From: Actinia tenebrosa
Lineage: Eukaryota; Cnidaria; Anthozoa; Actiniaria; Actiniidae
Assembly: GCF_009602425.1 (NCBI RefSeq)
Contig: NW_022261272.1
Span: 629,607-693,606, forward strand
Length of the DNA: 64,000 nt
Direction: 5' to 3'
This document shows, piece after piece, positions 32,901 through 45,000 of the stretch. Below the pieces are notes generated by a model, which was not told where the DNA came from, made no database searches, and was given only the letters and a program-made list of their open reading frames with translations. How positions within the stretch are numbered: the stretch's first letter is position 1; the number at the start of each line of letters is the position of its first letter. Both the position numbers and the translations under genes were made by a program.

Positions 32901-35241
32901 ATACAGAACTGCTAGAATATTTACCATTTTTAAAGGTACAGTACAACTAGGATTATTTTCATGCTATATTTTCAACTTAAATAGCTTTTGGATTTTTCTA
33001 AAGTATCAATGTTCATTTCAAAACATATTGGCTTGATGACATGGGATTTCATTATAATGATGTCAATAAAATGTTACATTTATAAATTGCTATTATTTCA
33101 CTGGATGATGGTGGAGGAAGGGAGGGGGGAGGGGAGGGGGAAGATCAAGCATCTCATTTCCAATGAAGTAGGCAATAGACCCAGGCTCAGTCCACACTAT
33201 GCCAGATGAATTTGAATCCGAATTTTTATTTATTCGGTTCCATTTCGAAAATTCGTTTTCGGTGAAGAATTGTTCCGGATTCGCCTGGACTAGTGTGGAT
33301 GGTAGGCCTAACCGAATAAATAAAAATTCGGATTCAAATTTATTCGGCATAGTGTGGACGGGGCCCCATTTAGCTTGGGTGTAACACCCCTTGTTGTGGG
33401 GACAGGAGAAAGTTTCCTGTAATCACACCATCTTACTGTACGTTGCATGACTTTTTGATCTCAGGAACATGGCATAGGAGTAATCAATGCATCACCCATA
33501 TCAATGGGTCTTCTCTCTCATCGTGGGCCACCTGCATGGCATCCTGCTTCAAAAGAGACTAAAGAAAAGTGTCGACAAGCAGCTGAATATTGTCAGGTAA
33601 GGGATATTTAATCATTGGCTAGTATTCACAGGTCTTGACTTATAGTATGCTACACTATAGTGCATTTCTATGTCTTTAAGTATAGCTTAGAGTTTTTAAA
33701 ATTTTATCGCAGTTGGATCAGTTGGGCATTAAACAGTTGTGCAGTTCATGGGTTTTTCTACATTTTGTTATCACTATTCAATATTAGAAGGTCATAAAAA
33801 AACTCTGACAATATTAAGGAAGATATCCTGGCAATGACCAGCTTCAATGTCTACACCTTATACTAATCTCTGTATGTGTAAAGCACCTTTAAGAGTATAA
33901 TAAAATGCAAAAAAGATGCAGATATGTTGATAAATCATATTTATTATCAATGTTTCTTTCAAGGCTCAGGGTGTGGATATCTCCAAGCTGGCCATGCATT
34001 TTACACTAAGTGTGCAATCAATACCTACTACATTGGTCAGCACTGCAAGTCTAGAAAACCTGAATAAAAACATTGCTTCAGTGAATCAAAAGCTCACTAC
34101 AACTGAAGAGCAGGCTCTTAGTCATGTTATAAACAAGTAAGTTAAAAGTCAGATATTCTGGACATCTGAACAGCTCTCCCTTGTGAGCTGCAGGGCTGTC
34201 AACTCTCCCGGATAAACTGGGAGTCTCCAGATTTTGGACCGTATCTCCCGGTCTCCAGATAAAAGTCTCAAATCTCCGGGATAATCGCCGAAGCTGACCA
34301 TTTCTTGTGAGACTCGACTTTCACAAACATAAAATTCCAATTATTATTTATTGTTGTTCGTGTTATTTTACATCGCTAACAAAATCAAAACATTCCTCAT
34401 AAACTGTTCTTGCAAGCAGGCCATTGTAATAATAAGTGATAATCTGATTGGTCAGAAATAAACCAATCACATCAAATGTTATAAAGCGGTCAATCATATT
34501 ATAACATCATCCGCTGTGACGTCATGTCCCTTCCCTATCAATTCTCCAGATTTGAATATCTCAGGGGTTGACAGCCCTGGAGCTGTAGAAGTACCAGTAG
34601 GTCGTATCTGTGATTCAATTCCCAAAAATATGTTGTTAGATATTCTGTTAGTCAAATATTCTGGACATCTGTACAGCTCTCCTTTTTGAGCTGTGATCTT
34701 AAACCAAGGGTGTTAGTAGAAGTACCAGTAGGTTGTATCTGTGATTCAATTCCCAGAAATATGTTGTTATGTCATCACTGTGTGGTATCATAATTCATGG
34801 ACATTATGGCACTGACCCAATATCAATACACTTTATCACTGACTAAAGAAACCTTTGTTAGTCTCCATTATGCTTATAAGAGCATTTTCTCTGGAATATC
34901 GGGTTTTACTCCCTCTGCAAAAACCTAACATGCTACATGCATTCCAGTTTGATCTGTGAGTGGCATGCATATATTGTTCATGCTTGTGTTGCAAGTGCAA
35001 GGCACTGAGGTCATATTGTTGAATTTCATAAATTATTATTTCTTATTTTTTCAGTAATATTTTCATTGATTGCTTGTAAAACTCATGCTGATCAATAACC
35101 TAATAATATGAATGTCATCATTGTGATGTTTATTTTACTTGTTTCAGTATATTCAAGCCATGTGGCAACATGTCATGGGAAGGCATTGAAGTAGCCCAGC
35201 ACAGAGAAAAATTGGAAAGCATCAAAAGTGGTTCACATTAA
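29929..35241 (+). CDS. Aldo-keto reductase, L-galactose dehydrogenase type, complete
   Basis: Ten exons join in phase: 29929-29951, 30049-30161, 30623-30768, 31615-31776, 32240-32308, 32628-32689, 32833-32935, 33465-33596, 33964-34136 and 35148-35241 (stop TAA), 358 aa. The order follows plant L-galactose dehydrogenase: LGNTGLQVSVLSFGASSLG, NLIDTAPWYG, TTKVGRY, RSVDESLERLGLSYIDIIQ, VHDMEF, GKVKFIGITGYPL, VLTYCR, GVINASPISMGLL and GPPAWHPAS. The aldo-keto reductase tetrad is complete: Asp78, Tyr83, Lys109, His150. Expected activity: NAD(P)-dependent oxidation of a sugar such as L-galactose in the cytosol. In plants this step leads to ascorbate; the substrate in animals is not known to me. Exon 3 ends CAG|GCAAGT, a GC-AG intron; the GT donor at 30812 would break the frame. 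The start could instead be the in-frame ATG at 30056 or 30103. Confidence 0.92.
30829..31094. mobile_element. MITE with about 65-bp terminal inverted repeats
   Basis: The left arm (30829-30893) begins CACAGGAAAAAAAACCCAGG and continues with GGGAATT/TTCCCAA motifs. The right arm (31029-31094) is its reverse complement with few changes. The centre repeats the GGGAATT words again. It lies in intron 3 of the reductase gene, 60 bp after the GC donor. No clear target duplication. Confidence 0.85.
31868..32190. repeat. (ATCC)n-derived low-complexity tract
   Basis: About 320 bp of degenerate CCAT/ATCC/GTCC tetranucleotides in a reductase intron. The long Ser/Pro/His/Ile-rich frame across it is an artefact. 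Confidence 0.9.
32366..32460. mobile_element. 95-bp foldback MITE with perfect 9-bp TSD
   Basis: Almost the whole element is one palindrome: about 44-bp arms starting TAGTCTCCCTCGCA around a loop of about 5 bases (TCCCT), with one or two arm differences. Both sides carry AGGATTACC (32357-32365 and 32461-32469). A 9-bp duplication is the signature of Mutator-like transposases. Lies in intron 5 of the reductase gene. Confidence 0.88.
33181..33367. mobile_element. MITE with about 55-bp inverted repeats
   Basis: Both ends contain GTCCACACTATGCC, then TTTGAATCCGAATTTTTATT and TATTCGGTT, in inverted orientation. The outer GGGCCCC is kept on the right and decayed on the left. A central AAAATTCGTTTTC piece adds further internal complementarity. 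Lies in a reductase intron. Confidence 0.82.
34147..34770. repeat. Local tandem duplication, one copy interrupted by a MITE
   Basis: Left copy: 34147-34190 joined to 34580-34644 around the MITE. Right copy: about 34650-34770. Shared blocks include ATATTCTGGACATCTG, ACAGCTCTCC, GAAGTACCAGTAGGT and TGTATCTGTGATTCAATTCCC-like text. The uninterrupted copy has about 23 extra bases just after GAGCTG. Confidence 0.8.
34191..34579. mobile_element. 389-bp hAT-like MITE, 6-bp TSD
   Basis: The ends read CAGGGCTGTCAAC inward from both sides, with GAGCTG flanking each end (34185-34190 and 34580-34585). Inside are repeated CTCCCGG/CTCCAGAT words. The element interrupts one copy of a local duplication whose other copy (34645-34770) lacks it. 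It is in the last reductase intron. Confidence 0.85.
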
Positions 35242-35307
35242 TTTGAGTTGAATGCATTCTGATTATCCTGCTACCACACCTCCTTTTCTCTGACAGATCA
35301 ATTGGGA

Positions 35308-35332
35308 GGGGGGGGGGGGGGGGGGGGGGGGG
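35308..35332. repeat. (G)n tract, 25 bases
   Basis: Uninterrupted G run about 70 bp after the reductase stop codon. Its exact length may be an assembly estimate. Confidence 0.8.
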
Positions 35333-36083
35333 TGTTTTTCTATACTTTTACCAAAAGTTAAATTTGAATCAAATTTTATTAGCAACACATATCAAAAATT
35401 AATGTTCAAAAACATATATCAATGAAAATCTGTATGACAGATCTAAGAATCAAAAACATAATGAATTTGTTTATGAAATATAAATACTATGATATTATAG
35501 AAATTTATAAATAGTAGAAAAGTGTTAACATTTTATAATTATACGATCATACAGCCAGACCTTCCTGACCATACCTGAATAATTGCATTAAAAATGTACA
35601 GCCATATAAATGGAAGCCTAGCTCATTACAGATTCCTTTAAGAGACACTTGTGTATCTCCTGGCTGTGGTATTCACATTAAAGAAGACCTCTAATGTTAT
35701 TTGTGTAGCGCCAAAAGACTTCAGATGGACACCTCTCTAATAAGGGTCAGCTTGGCTTTTCTCCATCAGTATCCATATTTGAGAAGTTTGTTTTGGCTGA
35801 ACTGGTTATCAGGAAGGTAGGAGCATACTTTTTTTGAAGGGGGTAGGGGTGGGGTAAAAATGAAAGTTAGCCCATATTGCCCCCCTGGCTCCTATGTCCC
35901 TGGTAATGCTTTTCTCAAAACTTGTCTACTGCTTTTAGTTCAATTTCTCTATGGGAAAAGATAGCTTCTAGTCTTACTTTGTAAAAACTGAAAATTCAAT
36001 TCTTTTAGCTTAAATTACAAAAGTTATAAATTCCATTCTAGCTGAAATTCTTTATCCTTGCAGGCTGCACATCATAACATGAC

Positions 36084-36303
36084 CTTAAATAATTTTATTG
36101 CCATTGTTTTGATTGTTACGCGTTGATCAAGACAACAGTCACGACAGGGAAATCTAGCAATACACTGCTCTCAATCAGAGTATTGTAAAGGTACCAACCA
36201 TGTATTTGATTGCCGACAGTCTATTGCCTGTGATTTCCCTGGTAGTGACTGCTGTCTTAATCAGCACGTAGCAATGAAATCAGTAGTAATGAATTTAATT
36301 AAG
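36084..36303. mobile_element. MITE with long imperfect inverted repeats
   Basis: The outer 75-80 bp on each side are imperfect reverse complements. The clearest core is GACAACAGTCACGACAGGGA on the left against CCCTGGTAGTGACTGCTGTC on the right. The element lies between the convergent ends of the reductase and the 36415-39031 gene. A half copy is at 23157-23240. Confidence 0.75.
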
Positions 36304-36414
36304 ACATGTTATGATGTGCTTGGCACACAGATAGCTAACAGACATTACTGAGTCTGTCTCATAGTCAAAGCAGTATATTGAATTGTTTTTGAGAGAGGTG
36401 TGTGTTACTCGTCC

Positions 36415-39031
36415 CTATATTCTTGTGCTCTCATCCCTAGAGTGGCTTGTCACTGCAATCCAATCAACAGTCTTGTAATCAAAGATATCAGGTCTTCTAA
36501 TTGGTTCTAGCTTGTCTTTATCAGGGCACCAGGGAAGCTGTTGCTCTATTCTCTTCATCAAGGCACTATGTGCTGATCGTCCCTTTTTGTAAGCCTATAA
36601 AAAAGTTTTGAACAGCAATGAATNTTTTTGGCTTGAATGTTATATTTCACCATTTTAGACATTGTGTCATTATCTCTGGAATAAGATTCTTTGTTTGAGT
36701 TGTATCCATAATTCTTGTTTCTCTCCATACACAACTGTTACTCTAGGGAATGAATGACAATGTTATCTGAAATGGGAAAATATTCTGCCCAAGTGGTATA
36801 TTATAGAATGATGGCAGGAGGGGCAGGTACAGGAAGAGGGGGGTGATTGAGTGGCTAGCCATCCCCCCTTTAGACTTAAAATATTAAATAGTGATGTGAA
36901 ATGAAATCTAAAATGAAAGCTATATACACTGGATCAAAATAGGTGACAAATTGAAATAACTATATTGCTCTGGACTAACTAGCCTCATGTTCATGAAAGA
37001 TACCCATTTACATTGTTTGCCATATTTCGATTCACAATGTCTATTTAACAGCCACTCCCTTGAAATTGTCTTGAATCTATAAGTGGATAAAATTCTGATG
37101 ATGATAATTATCATGACTATAATGATGTTGATGGTATATATGATGAAAATGATGGTGGTAATAGTGATGGTAATAAAAGTGAGGACAATAATTGTTATTA
37201 TTTTAAAAAGTAATTTTTGATCTAAATTTGCAAGTCTGACAGCGTTAATGATTGTTCAATGGCACAAAACCCTAACTTACCCCAGTAGGTAATATGAGTG
37301 TGACATCCCAATCAGGTTCCTGAGGTTTGTATGTTAAAAGTTGTTTTCGGTATCCATCAGTTTTCATGATTTCACTATCTTTATAAGCTGTAATTGAAAT
37401 ATTAAGTTAAGTCAGGATGTATCATTCATAAGAAAATTGTCACTATATGCCATCCATAGTTATGTCTGTATGAATGGCTTCCATTACCAGCCACTTTAAT
37501 AATTGATAACTCAATTAAGGGCAACTCCAGGAATTTTTAACAGGGAGGTTCAAATGTTTACTTCATGAAAAACTTCAAACCTGTGGAAAAACTAAGGTTT
37601 TGGATAAAACAATTGGAATCTCAGGTATGACAGGGGGGTCTGGACCCCTGGATTTGATTTTGCTCATCGTCATGAAACTGGCTAATGACAATTCATTTTC
37701 AGCTATTCAGTGATTTTTCTAGCCTCAAGGAAAATTAATAATGGTCATAATACATAGCAGTAGACATGACTGCTATTCACCAATAATTATGCAACTCTGT
37801 TTCATTGGTTATGGATAAAATATCACTCTAGCTTTTCCTTCAGTAAGTAAATGAAAAATAATCCAACAAGTGACTTACCTTCACAAAGGACACGAAGACC
37901 ATTAGACTTGGCTATTAGACCCTGTGGGTCATGAGGGTATGAAGAGTCAAAGTCTGGTATTCCATATTTCTTTGCAAGCTGAAACATAAATCAAAACAAA
38001 AAAATATTTTCCATTTTTTGGGCTTTCTTTTTTTTGCACATTGTGGAAGAAAAATGAAATAGGAAAAAAGAAAGAATAGAGGAAAGGAAGAAGGCAAAAA
38101 AGGAAGAAATTAAAGATAGAAATGAAAAGGGGGAAAGGAAAAGGAAAATTTAATTAAAAAAAGTTACACATGAACTTGGACACCTAAATGGTATTCTCGT
38201 AAGGGTGAAATCTACAGAACTTTGAAATGGCTTTTCCCTGGTATTTTGGAGAAAAATTGTTCAACTTTAACACATTATGAAGGAAAAAATGAAATAGGAA
38301 TGAATACAGAATTGAGGAAAGGAAGAAGGTAAGAAAATAAAGAAAGGAGAGAAGGGAATGAAAAAAGGGGGAAACTGAATTTAAAGAAAAAATCTTTTTA
38401 AAAGTTACGCATGAACGTCTGTGGCACTAAAATAGTTTTCTCGTAAATACATGGAACTTTGAATGGCTTTTCCCTGATATTGTGAAGGGGGGNAAAATAA
38501 TCAACTTTTACTGACCTTTGTAAAGGTATCTGCCCGGAATACAGGAAGATCCGGATTCCTATAAGGACCAGGATGAAATTTCCCATCTTTAACAAACATT
38601 ATCTTATCAGCATATGGATCTGGTATCCTAAATTTTGTAAGAAAGGGTTTCTCTGCTGGACCTTCCTTTTGTAATATCTTAGGAAGTGGAACCCGTTCGA
38701 ACTTGATCTTTTCTCGCGTTCTCTCCCTTTGTTCTCTCCTCCATACATCTTCATCATAATCTGGAATCATAGACTCTCTAGCATTACGTGTTTTAGGTTT
38801 GGGTTGATATAACTGGAGTCTGAAGTCCGGTGGTTTGACGTCCCAAGGAGTCGATTCCTCACGTCGTCGAATGGCTCTTTCTTTGTCTTGCTTTCTCTTC
38901 GAGTCCAAGAAGCAATCACTACGAGATCGAATGAGGCTCTTTGTAGCATCAAATTCAATTTGCTTTCGGAAATCAAAGGATGATTCCATGGAAGATGACG
39001 AAGCGCTCGGGATCCGTGGACGTCTAGGCAT
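36415..39031 (-). CDS. Uncharacterised protein, 300 aa, four exons
   Basis: Minus-strand exons 39031-38516, 37978-37879, 37387-37281 and 36594-36415 (stop TAG) join in phase with good splice sites. The Met is the first ATG-encoded one in the frame (MPRRPRIPSASSSSMESS); another is at residue 15. The N-terminal third is basic and Ser/Arg-rich (RKQDKERAIRRREE). The middle is Pro/Tyr/Arg-rich: STPWDVKPPDFRLQLYQPKP, PDYDEDVWRREQRERTREK, GKFHPGPYRNPDLPVFR. The C-terminus has LTYKPQEPDWDVTLILPTGA, then YKKGRSAHSALMKRIEQ and PDIFDYKTVDWIA. No signal peptide, membrane segment or enzyme motif is seen. The Pro/Arg/Tyr-rich style recalls small axonemal and testis-expressed proteins, but I do not recognise the family. 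It neighbours a coiled-coil gene on the same strand. The gene model is strong; the function is open. Confidence 0.8.
36625..36790. repeat. Copy of the CCCATTTCAGAC inverted-repeat family
   Basis: Left part has CCATTTTAGACATTGTGTCA and ATAAGATTCTTTGTTTGAG; right part has ATGACAATGTTATCTGAAAT then GGGAAAAT. Together they form a diverged version of the element at 58768-58920. It lies in intron 3 of the uncharacterised gene (just beyond its last exon boundary at 36594). Confidence 0.65.
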
Positions 39032-42000
39032 CTTCTCAGAATGTTTTGAAATTCTTGCCGGCAAAAATATAACACTATAACAATCTAAAAGTCAACCAAA
39101 AATTAGCTCGTGTTTTTGCCACATGCCATCACTTCTTTTGTGAATAAGCCAGAATTCATAATCTTATTTTAATCCGCTCTTTTCTCGTTCTAACAAGCTA
39201 ATTTTTCAAAGTTATATTTCTTGAATCCCAAGGAAGAAAATCGGAAATGTTTGTAAAATGTGCATTAGTGTTTAGCGTTGTCTGATTGCTATGACAACAG
39301 GGTGTCTTCTGAACCGTGACAAAACGAACAGCTGTCACTCAGGTCGACCGGAATAACAAACTCCAAAGAATAAATTGATAACAATAATTGATTATAAAAC
39401 TAAAACAAAACAAGGATTATGGCTGTTATAAATAGAATAAACTTCCTTTGCTTAGGTACCAGCCGTACATATATAAGAATAAAACATGCATGTACAGGCT
39501 ACTTTGACAGAGGTGACAGTTCAGAATTCTCTACATGATCTTTGTTTATTTTTCATATTCCTCATATACCCTCTGATACTTTAGACTGAGCTTTTCGTCG
39601 GATTAAAAAAAGCCTTTCTCCCTTTGCGTCGAACATACATTTATCATATTTTGATACAAATTATGAGGTTCAAAATTTTACAATGTCAGCAATGTAAAGC
39701 AATCGATTTTGAATGATTTTAGTGAGCAAACGACTATCCAGAAAGATCATCAGGTAAAACTATAAAACTAAAAGCAGATTAACCAAAAATGTCAGTTCAT
39801 TCGTATTTGTGCGGGCGCAACTCTCAACAAATATTAATTTTCAGGTATTTTATCGATACTCTTTATTTGGAATACTGGGACCATGCATTGGGACTTATAT
39901 GATCTTCAGTGACTTGGCGCGGGGAGCATCAGTCAATTACTGTAATGGAAGTGCCTTATCTATGCAAGTTTCTCAATAGAGGTTGTCGCCCTTTACTGTT
40001 CAAAATTTCTCGCTGCTCCGCGTCGTGTGTTGATTTCTACACGGGCACGTGTTTTCACTCTAAAGAGTGTTTAGGGGAAAACTGGTGTTTGCGCATCAAG
40101 AAAGACATTTCATTCTTTGTTTAGTGTGCACTTGCGCATTTCATTTTCAGTTCAGCACTAATGTCTGATTCGTCTAGCAGCTTTAAACGCATGCGCGCAT
40201 TAAGCCAAAAAGCAACGTAATTCAATGCAAAAAGCCGAATGCGTTTATGCTTCTTGTCTTGATTCTTTATTTGCTATCATAAAATATATTTACAGATTAA
40301 AATAAACATTAAGAGACCTTTTTATAAATATAAATATCTGGAACAATTATCACTTGGCTATTCGATTATCGAGTCTAGCTGTACCTCGCTATTAGGAAAA
40401 CTGCACATGATTTACGTCCGCCACATTGGATGACAAATTTTAAATTCACGATAACGAAGCCAATTCAGGCCTATAATATGAGAGACTCATTCAAAAATGG
40501 CGGAATATGTCCTCATGTTGTGACTCCTTGACGTCCTAAATGAGCCAATCAAAGCACACCATATTGACCATATGATATGGCATGGTCAATGTTACAGATT
40601 TGACGCACTAGTACTGTACAATAGTAACAATCATACTAATTTGCTCTAAGCTTTCAGCCGCAAGAATGTCTAATAATTGATACTATGTCCTGCTAGATCG
40701 AAATTTTCATCATCAGATTTCGGTTTTCTTCACGATGGAAGTGAAACAACAGTTTTAAATCAGCACGTGAAATACCCCGAAATTTTCCCCTATATCTCTA
40801 CTTTCTACGTTGTCTAACAATTTGTTTCTCGTTATTCATATTTTTATCTCCTTCCTTTTCGTATTACCTTATATTACACTTTGTTATTTTTTTGCATACG
40901 ATGCAAACAGACATTCAACAAGCGAATTAAATATACCAGTTTCTTGTGAAATGAAACGGTTAAGGCATCCTGTACCGATGATACACCACCAAACAATTTG
41001 GTTTGTAAAACGAAAGCATCTTTGTTGTGTTTAATGAAAGTACTTTAAAATGAATACGTTTGTTCATCGGTTTGTCGACTAGAATACCTTAGAATAAGCC
41101 TTTTCATAGTTTAAGAATCGATTCCACTGCGCATGCGATTTTATCCCGAATTCCTCACCTTCTTTTGTCTAAACCTTCTTTTGTTCTTAATTAAACAAAA
41201 GAAGGTGAGAAATTCGGGATAAAATCGCATGCGCAGTGGAATCGATTCTTAAACTATGAAAAGGCTTATTCTCACCATTCAAACAAATCACGTGATCATT
41301 TCCTCCAATGCTGAGTGCGAACGTCATTTTTAAAAAAATGGTCGTAAGTGACTTCAGCGACGGCTTTTGCTCAGCTTTAATAAAATTTGAAATAGGAAAC
41401 CCATTTGAAAACCATATTGATGTGAAATGGCATACTAATAAAACGTTAGTAAACAAAACAACGGACTTTCTTTTCAGTCTGAGTTGGGAAAACAAGATGC
41501 ATTGCAGTGAAGCCGCTTGAACATAAAAAAGTATGTAAGCCATTCTCGAATCCACCATGTTCGCTGAGTTAGGCGTATATATAAGAGAATAAGTAATCAA
41601 AGTGATCCTTAAAGGAAAATTTCCTCGTCGTCTTCAAAAATGGCGGGAAATGATCACGTGATGAACTAAGAATGCACTATTTTCTGCCGGCGTAAAATGA
41701 TTTTTCATTCATCGTCATAAAGAACGTAACGACTATCAATATCATATCATCTAACGAATTGACGTTGTTCTTGTAAAACCAAGTCTACTGAGAAGGTACG
41801 GAACACTTACCTAAGAACGCAATAACATTAAAAACAAACTACATAACCTACTGCTTTGCTAAAAGCCAATAGTGCCCGTTCCTTTGCCCAAAAATTTCCA
41901 GGTTGGGTTTTGAATTAAAAACGCATTAGCGCACATGTATACCATAATGTACAACAAAATGTATCAATAAATTTTAGTGAATAGTTACGTGACATAGTCA

Positions 42001-42055
42001 CGGTAAAGGCGATTCCGAAGTTTCCTTCGAAGATTACGTGACATGGTCACGTGGG
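39032..42055. other. Gene-free stretch
   Basis: The part just right of 39031 must contain the promoter of the uncharacterised gene; no TATA box was assigned. No other coding signal is seen. The one striking structure is the palindrome at 41091-41272. Confidence 0.5.
41091..41272. repeat. Near-perfect palindrome, 80-bp arms
   Basis: Left arm 41091-41170 and right arm 41193-41272 are reverse complements over 80 bases with a single difference that I can find. The centre is about 22 bases. The outermost bases are AGAATAAGCCTTTTC. No flanking duplication was found. The near identity implies recent formation or gene conversion between the arms. Confidence 0.9.
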
Positions 42056-45000
42056 CTATACTAAGCTTATTGTTGATTGGTTCTTGTAAGCTTTTTGTGG
42101 TCCTCGTCCAACTCTAGCTTGAATCTCTGCTCTTCTTGCCATTGCATCAAAGGAACTAAAAACAAAACAGGNAAGTGGAAATTACTTGGTACGTCGTTTT
42201 ATTGGTCATTTCCAGTTCTATGTATTTACAGTGATTTTAAATAGCACGCATGCAATCGCGTAGGCTCTGGTAGACGCAACAATTCAAGGAAATAAAATGG
42301 AAAATATTATTCATCTTGGATATAAATCTATAATTATACTTATTCAATTGTCTCAAGATTATATAATTAAGACCGAGACGTTTCGATTGCTACTGCTAGT
42401 CTTCATCAGGCAATGACGTAGCCTGGAAGGTAGTCTTGTTATATACCATCCGTCTGGCTCCCTCGAGGGTCACGCAGAGGCTGTGATTGGCAGCGGGTGG
42501 TCGGCGTAGCAGTAGCAGTCGAAACGTCGCGGTCCACCCTACCACAATCGCGGTCCACCCTGCCACAATCGCGGTCCACCCTGCCACAATCGCGGTCCAC
42601 CCTGCCACAATCGTGAGACAAATAAATAAGGGTCATCTTTAAATTCTATCACAAAATCTATCATGATTATAATGTTCTAACTTTATTTGTTTATTACAGT
42701 TAGCTGCTGTACCAAATAAGAAAGACAATATTTTAAAAGGTTTATAGAATTTATACTCGTTAATAATGATTCAGAATATTTTTCTCTTATTTAGATGTAA
42801 ATTTTCACGTGTATCTATTAAGTTTTTTTCAGTATTTTAAGTTTATATAACGGTACAACCGTGAAGTGCTCGTCTCCACTCCACTCCCCTTCCCCCGCTA
42901 AGATTACGCAGGTTTTCAAATACTGTACATAAACTAAACGGATTCTCGAAGCCAGGATCACTCCGACCTTTGTATAGCGGCACAAATAAAACACGAAAGA
43001 AGGTATCTAATAATAAATGATAATATTATACTGTTCGCCGGCCGCTTGCGTCGCCAACATACCGGCCAGTAGTTTGATGTTGCTGACAGAAGATGGTTGT
43101 CAGACAAGGCTGTCTGTCGACCCACTACAGCTGTCACCCTCAGCCCTACACGTCGACCCAAGTCAAGGTTAAGAAAAGAAATATTCGATATTTTTACGAG
43201 CACAACAATGTTGAAGTGGTTTGGAATATTTGCTTAGTGATAGCTCTCACGAAAGTTGCTTAGAGTGCGCACAAACATTATTTTTTCACTAGAGAACGGA
43301 GTGTGAATGTGCTCACGCGCCTCTCGCTGCGGAATAGCTGGAACCATTTTTATAGCTAATTGTGCAGATCAGCTCTTGGCTGCTACAATAAGCATGTGCA
43401 CAAAATAAGGAACTTTATATAGTTGCCATAAAAATGGCACTAAACAAATAAATAAGACCTAGCCGCAACCCATCGTTCTACTTATACGAGTGTAAAATAG
43501 GGACAACCAGGAATAAAGAAAACAATTGTGAATGGTTATTACTGGCAAAACATGCGCGATGTCGTTAAACGCCACGGATGAGAACAACGACGCAAGTACA
43601 AGCTTATGACATGGAAAGAAAAATGAGTGATGGCTGATGGTATCCAAAATGAAGTACCCATAAGGCGACATGTAGCCTGTAAAAGGAACCCCACAAGGAA
43701 CGCCTTGGCTACGCAGGCTAGGCGATATGGCGAGTTTCAATCTTTGGCAATACTGGTAGAAAGAATACGTTACTAATTGCCTTAAATCACTCTGGCGTCA
43801 CGGCTCGTTTATAAGAGGGGCAGAATGGAGAAGAACAATAGAAATTTGGACTNATTTTACTCTGCAGCTGGATGGATAGCTCTGATATATGCCTGGTTTT
43901 CAAACATTTTATAAACCGGTTAATCCTGCGGTATATACGGTAAAAAAGCAAAATTTTTTCGCAGTTTTCTTTTCGTCGTACTGTTGCGTCACCCTCTCAT
44001 GACCATGATTCTTGTGACGTCATAGTGAAATAGGCAGTTAATTAATTACTATTGAAATGGAATCATTTTTATCACGATATTTTTATTATAGAAGGTTAAA
44101 GTTGTAAGTTATTTGTTAATTTTAAAATACTAGACGATGAAATTTTTAGTGTAAAAATAAAACTGAATTCTCAGAATTAAAAACATAACTAAAAGATTTT
44201 ATGGTTTTAAAACAACATTTTTGTCATTGAATTATTTAAGCTAAATAAATTATCTTACGAAGTTAGTTTTATGAGTGAATGGAAAGGTTAGGGAAATATA
44301 AGAACAAATGTTTTTATGGATTGGATGGATGGATGGATGGATGGATGGAGAGAGGGAGGGAGGGATGGGATGGGATGGGATGGATGAATGTGTGGATGGA
44401 TGGACGGATAGATGGTTGGATGAAGGAATGGATTGTTGAAGGTGGCTTAGTGACTCGAAATAGATGAGAGAGTGGATGCATCAATGGATAAATGAATCAT
44501 CTTGAAAATATATTACATTAACACTGAATTTCAAATTTCCCTCTACCTTTTGAATGTCTGTTCCTTCACTATGCTTCTTACTGCTTGCGATGTCTGTGCA
44601 GCCTCGCGGCTCTACAATAACAAAAGCAAGCAGTGCATTTAGGGGTGATTTTAGGGGACGAATAGACGCCATTTTGTAAATATGTTCCCGAAAACTGCCC
44701 TAAAATGCACTGCAATGGGAAATCCATCCAGTTTTGTCCTCATCGTCGTAACGCCTAATGTAAGGATTGGTGTTCGCATGCCACAGTTTTACTATACTTT
44801 TTCAACGTTAGGACACTCACTAGTTTCCTGATTTCTTCTTTTTCTGTATTAACCATCTCACTTCTTTGATCTTTGGCAATTATATCGGCTAGTAATTCCT
44901 TCTTACGTCTATCCTCTTCCTCTCTAACTCTGAAAAGATTAATTCATAATAGCAGGTGTGAATAAAATGCTTGTTGTTACGTTCCTGTGCTTCGAGGGTT

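Noticed and set aside
35820-35905. Possible MITE with GTAGGAGC/GGCTCCTA ends
   Set aside because: Only about 8-12 bases match and no target duplication is visible.
39032-39064. Longer N-terminus for the uncharacterised gene, and likewise 57012-57044 for the LYR gene
   Set aside because: These extensions begin with TTG, not ATG; the first ATG in each frame was used.
42958-43203. 81-codon minus-strand frame in a GC-richer patch
   Set aside because: Lies in a CCDC177 intron, no similarity recognised; could be old repeat sequence but nothing supports it.
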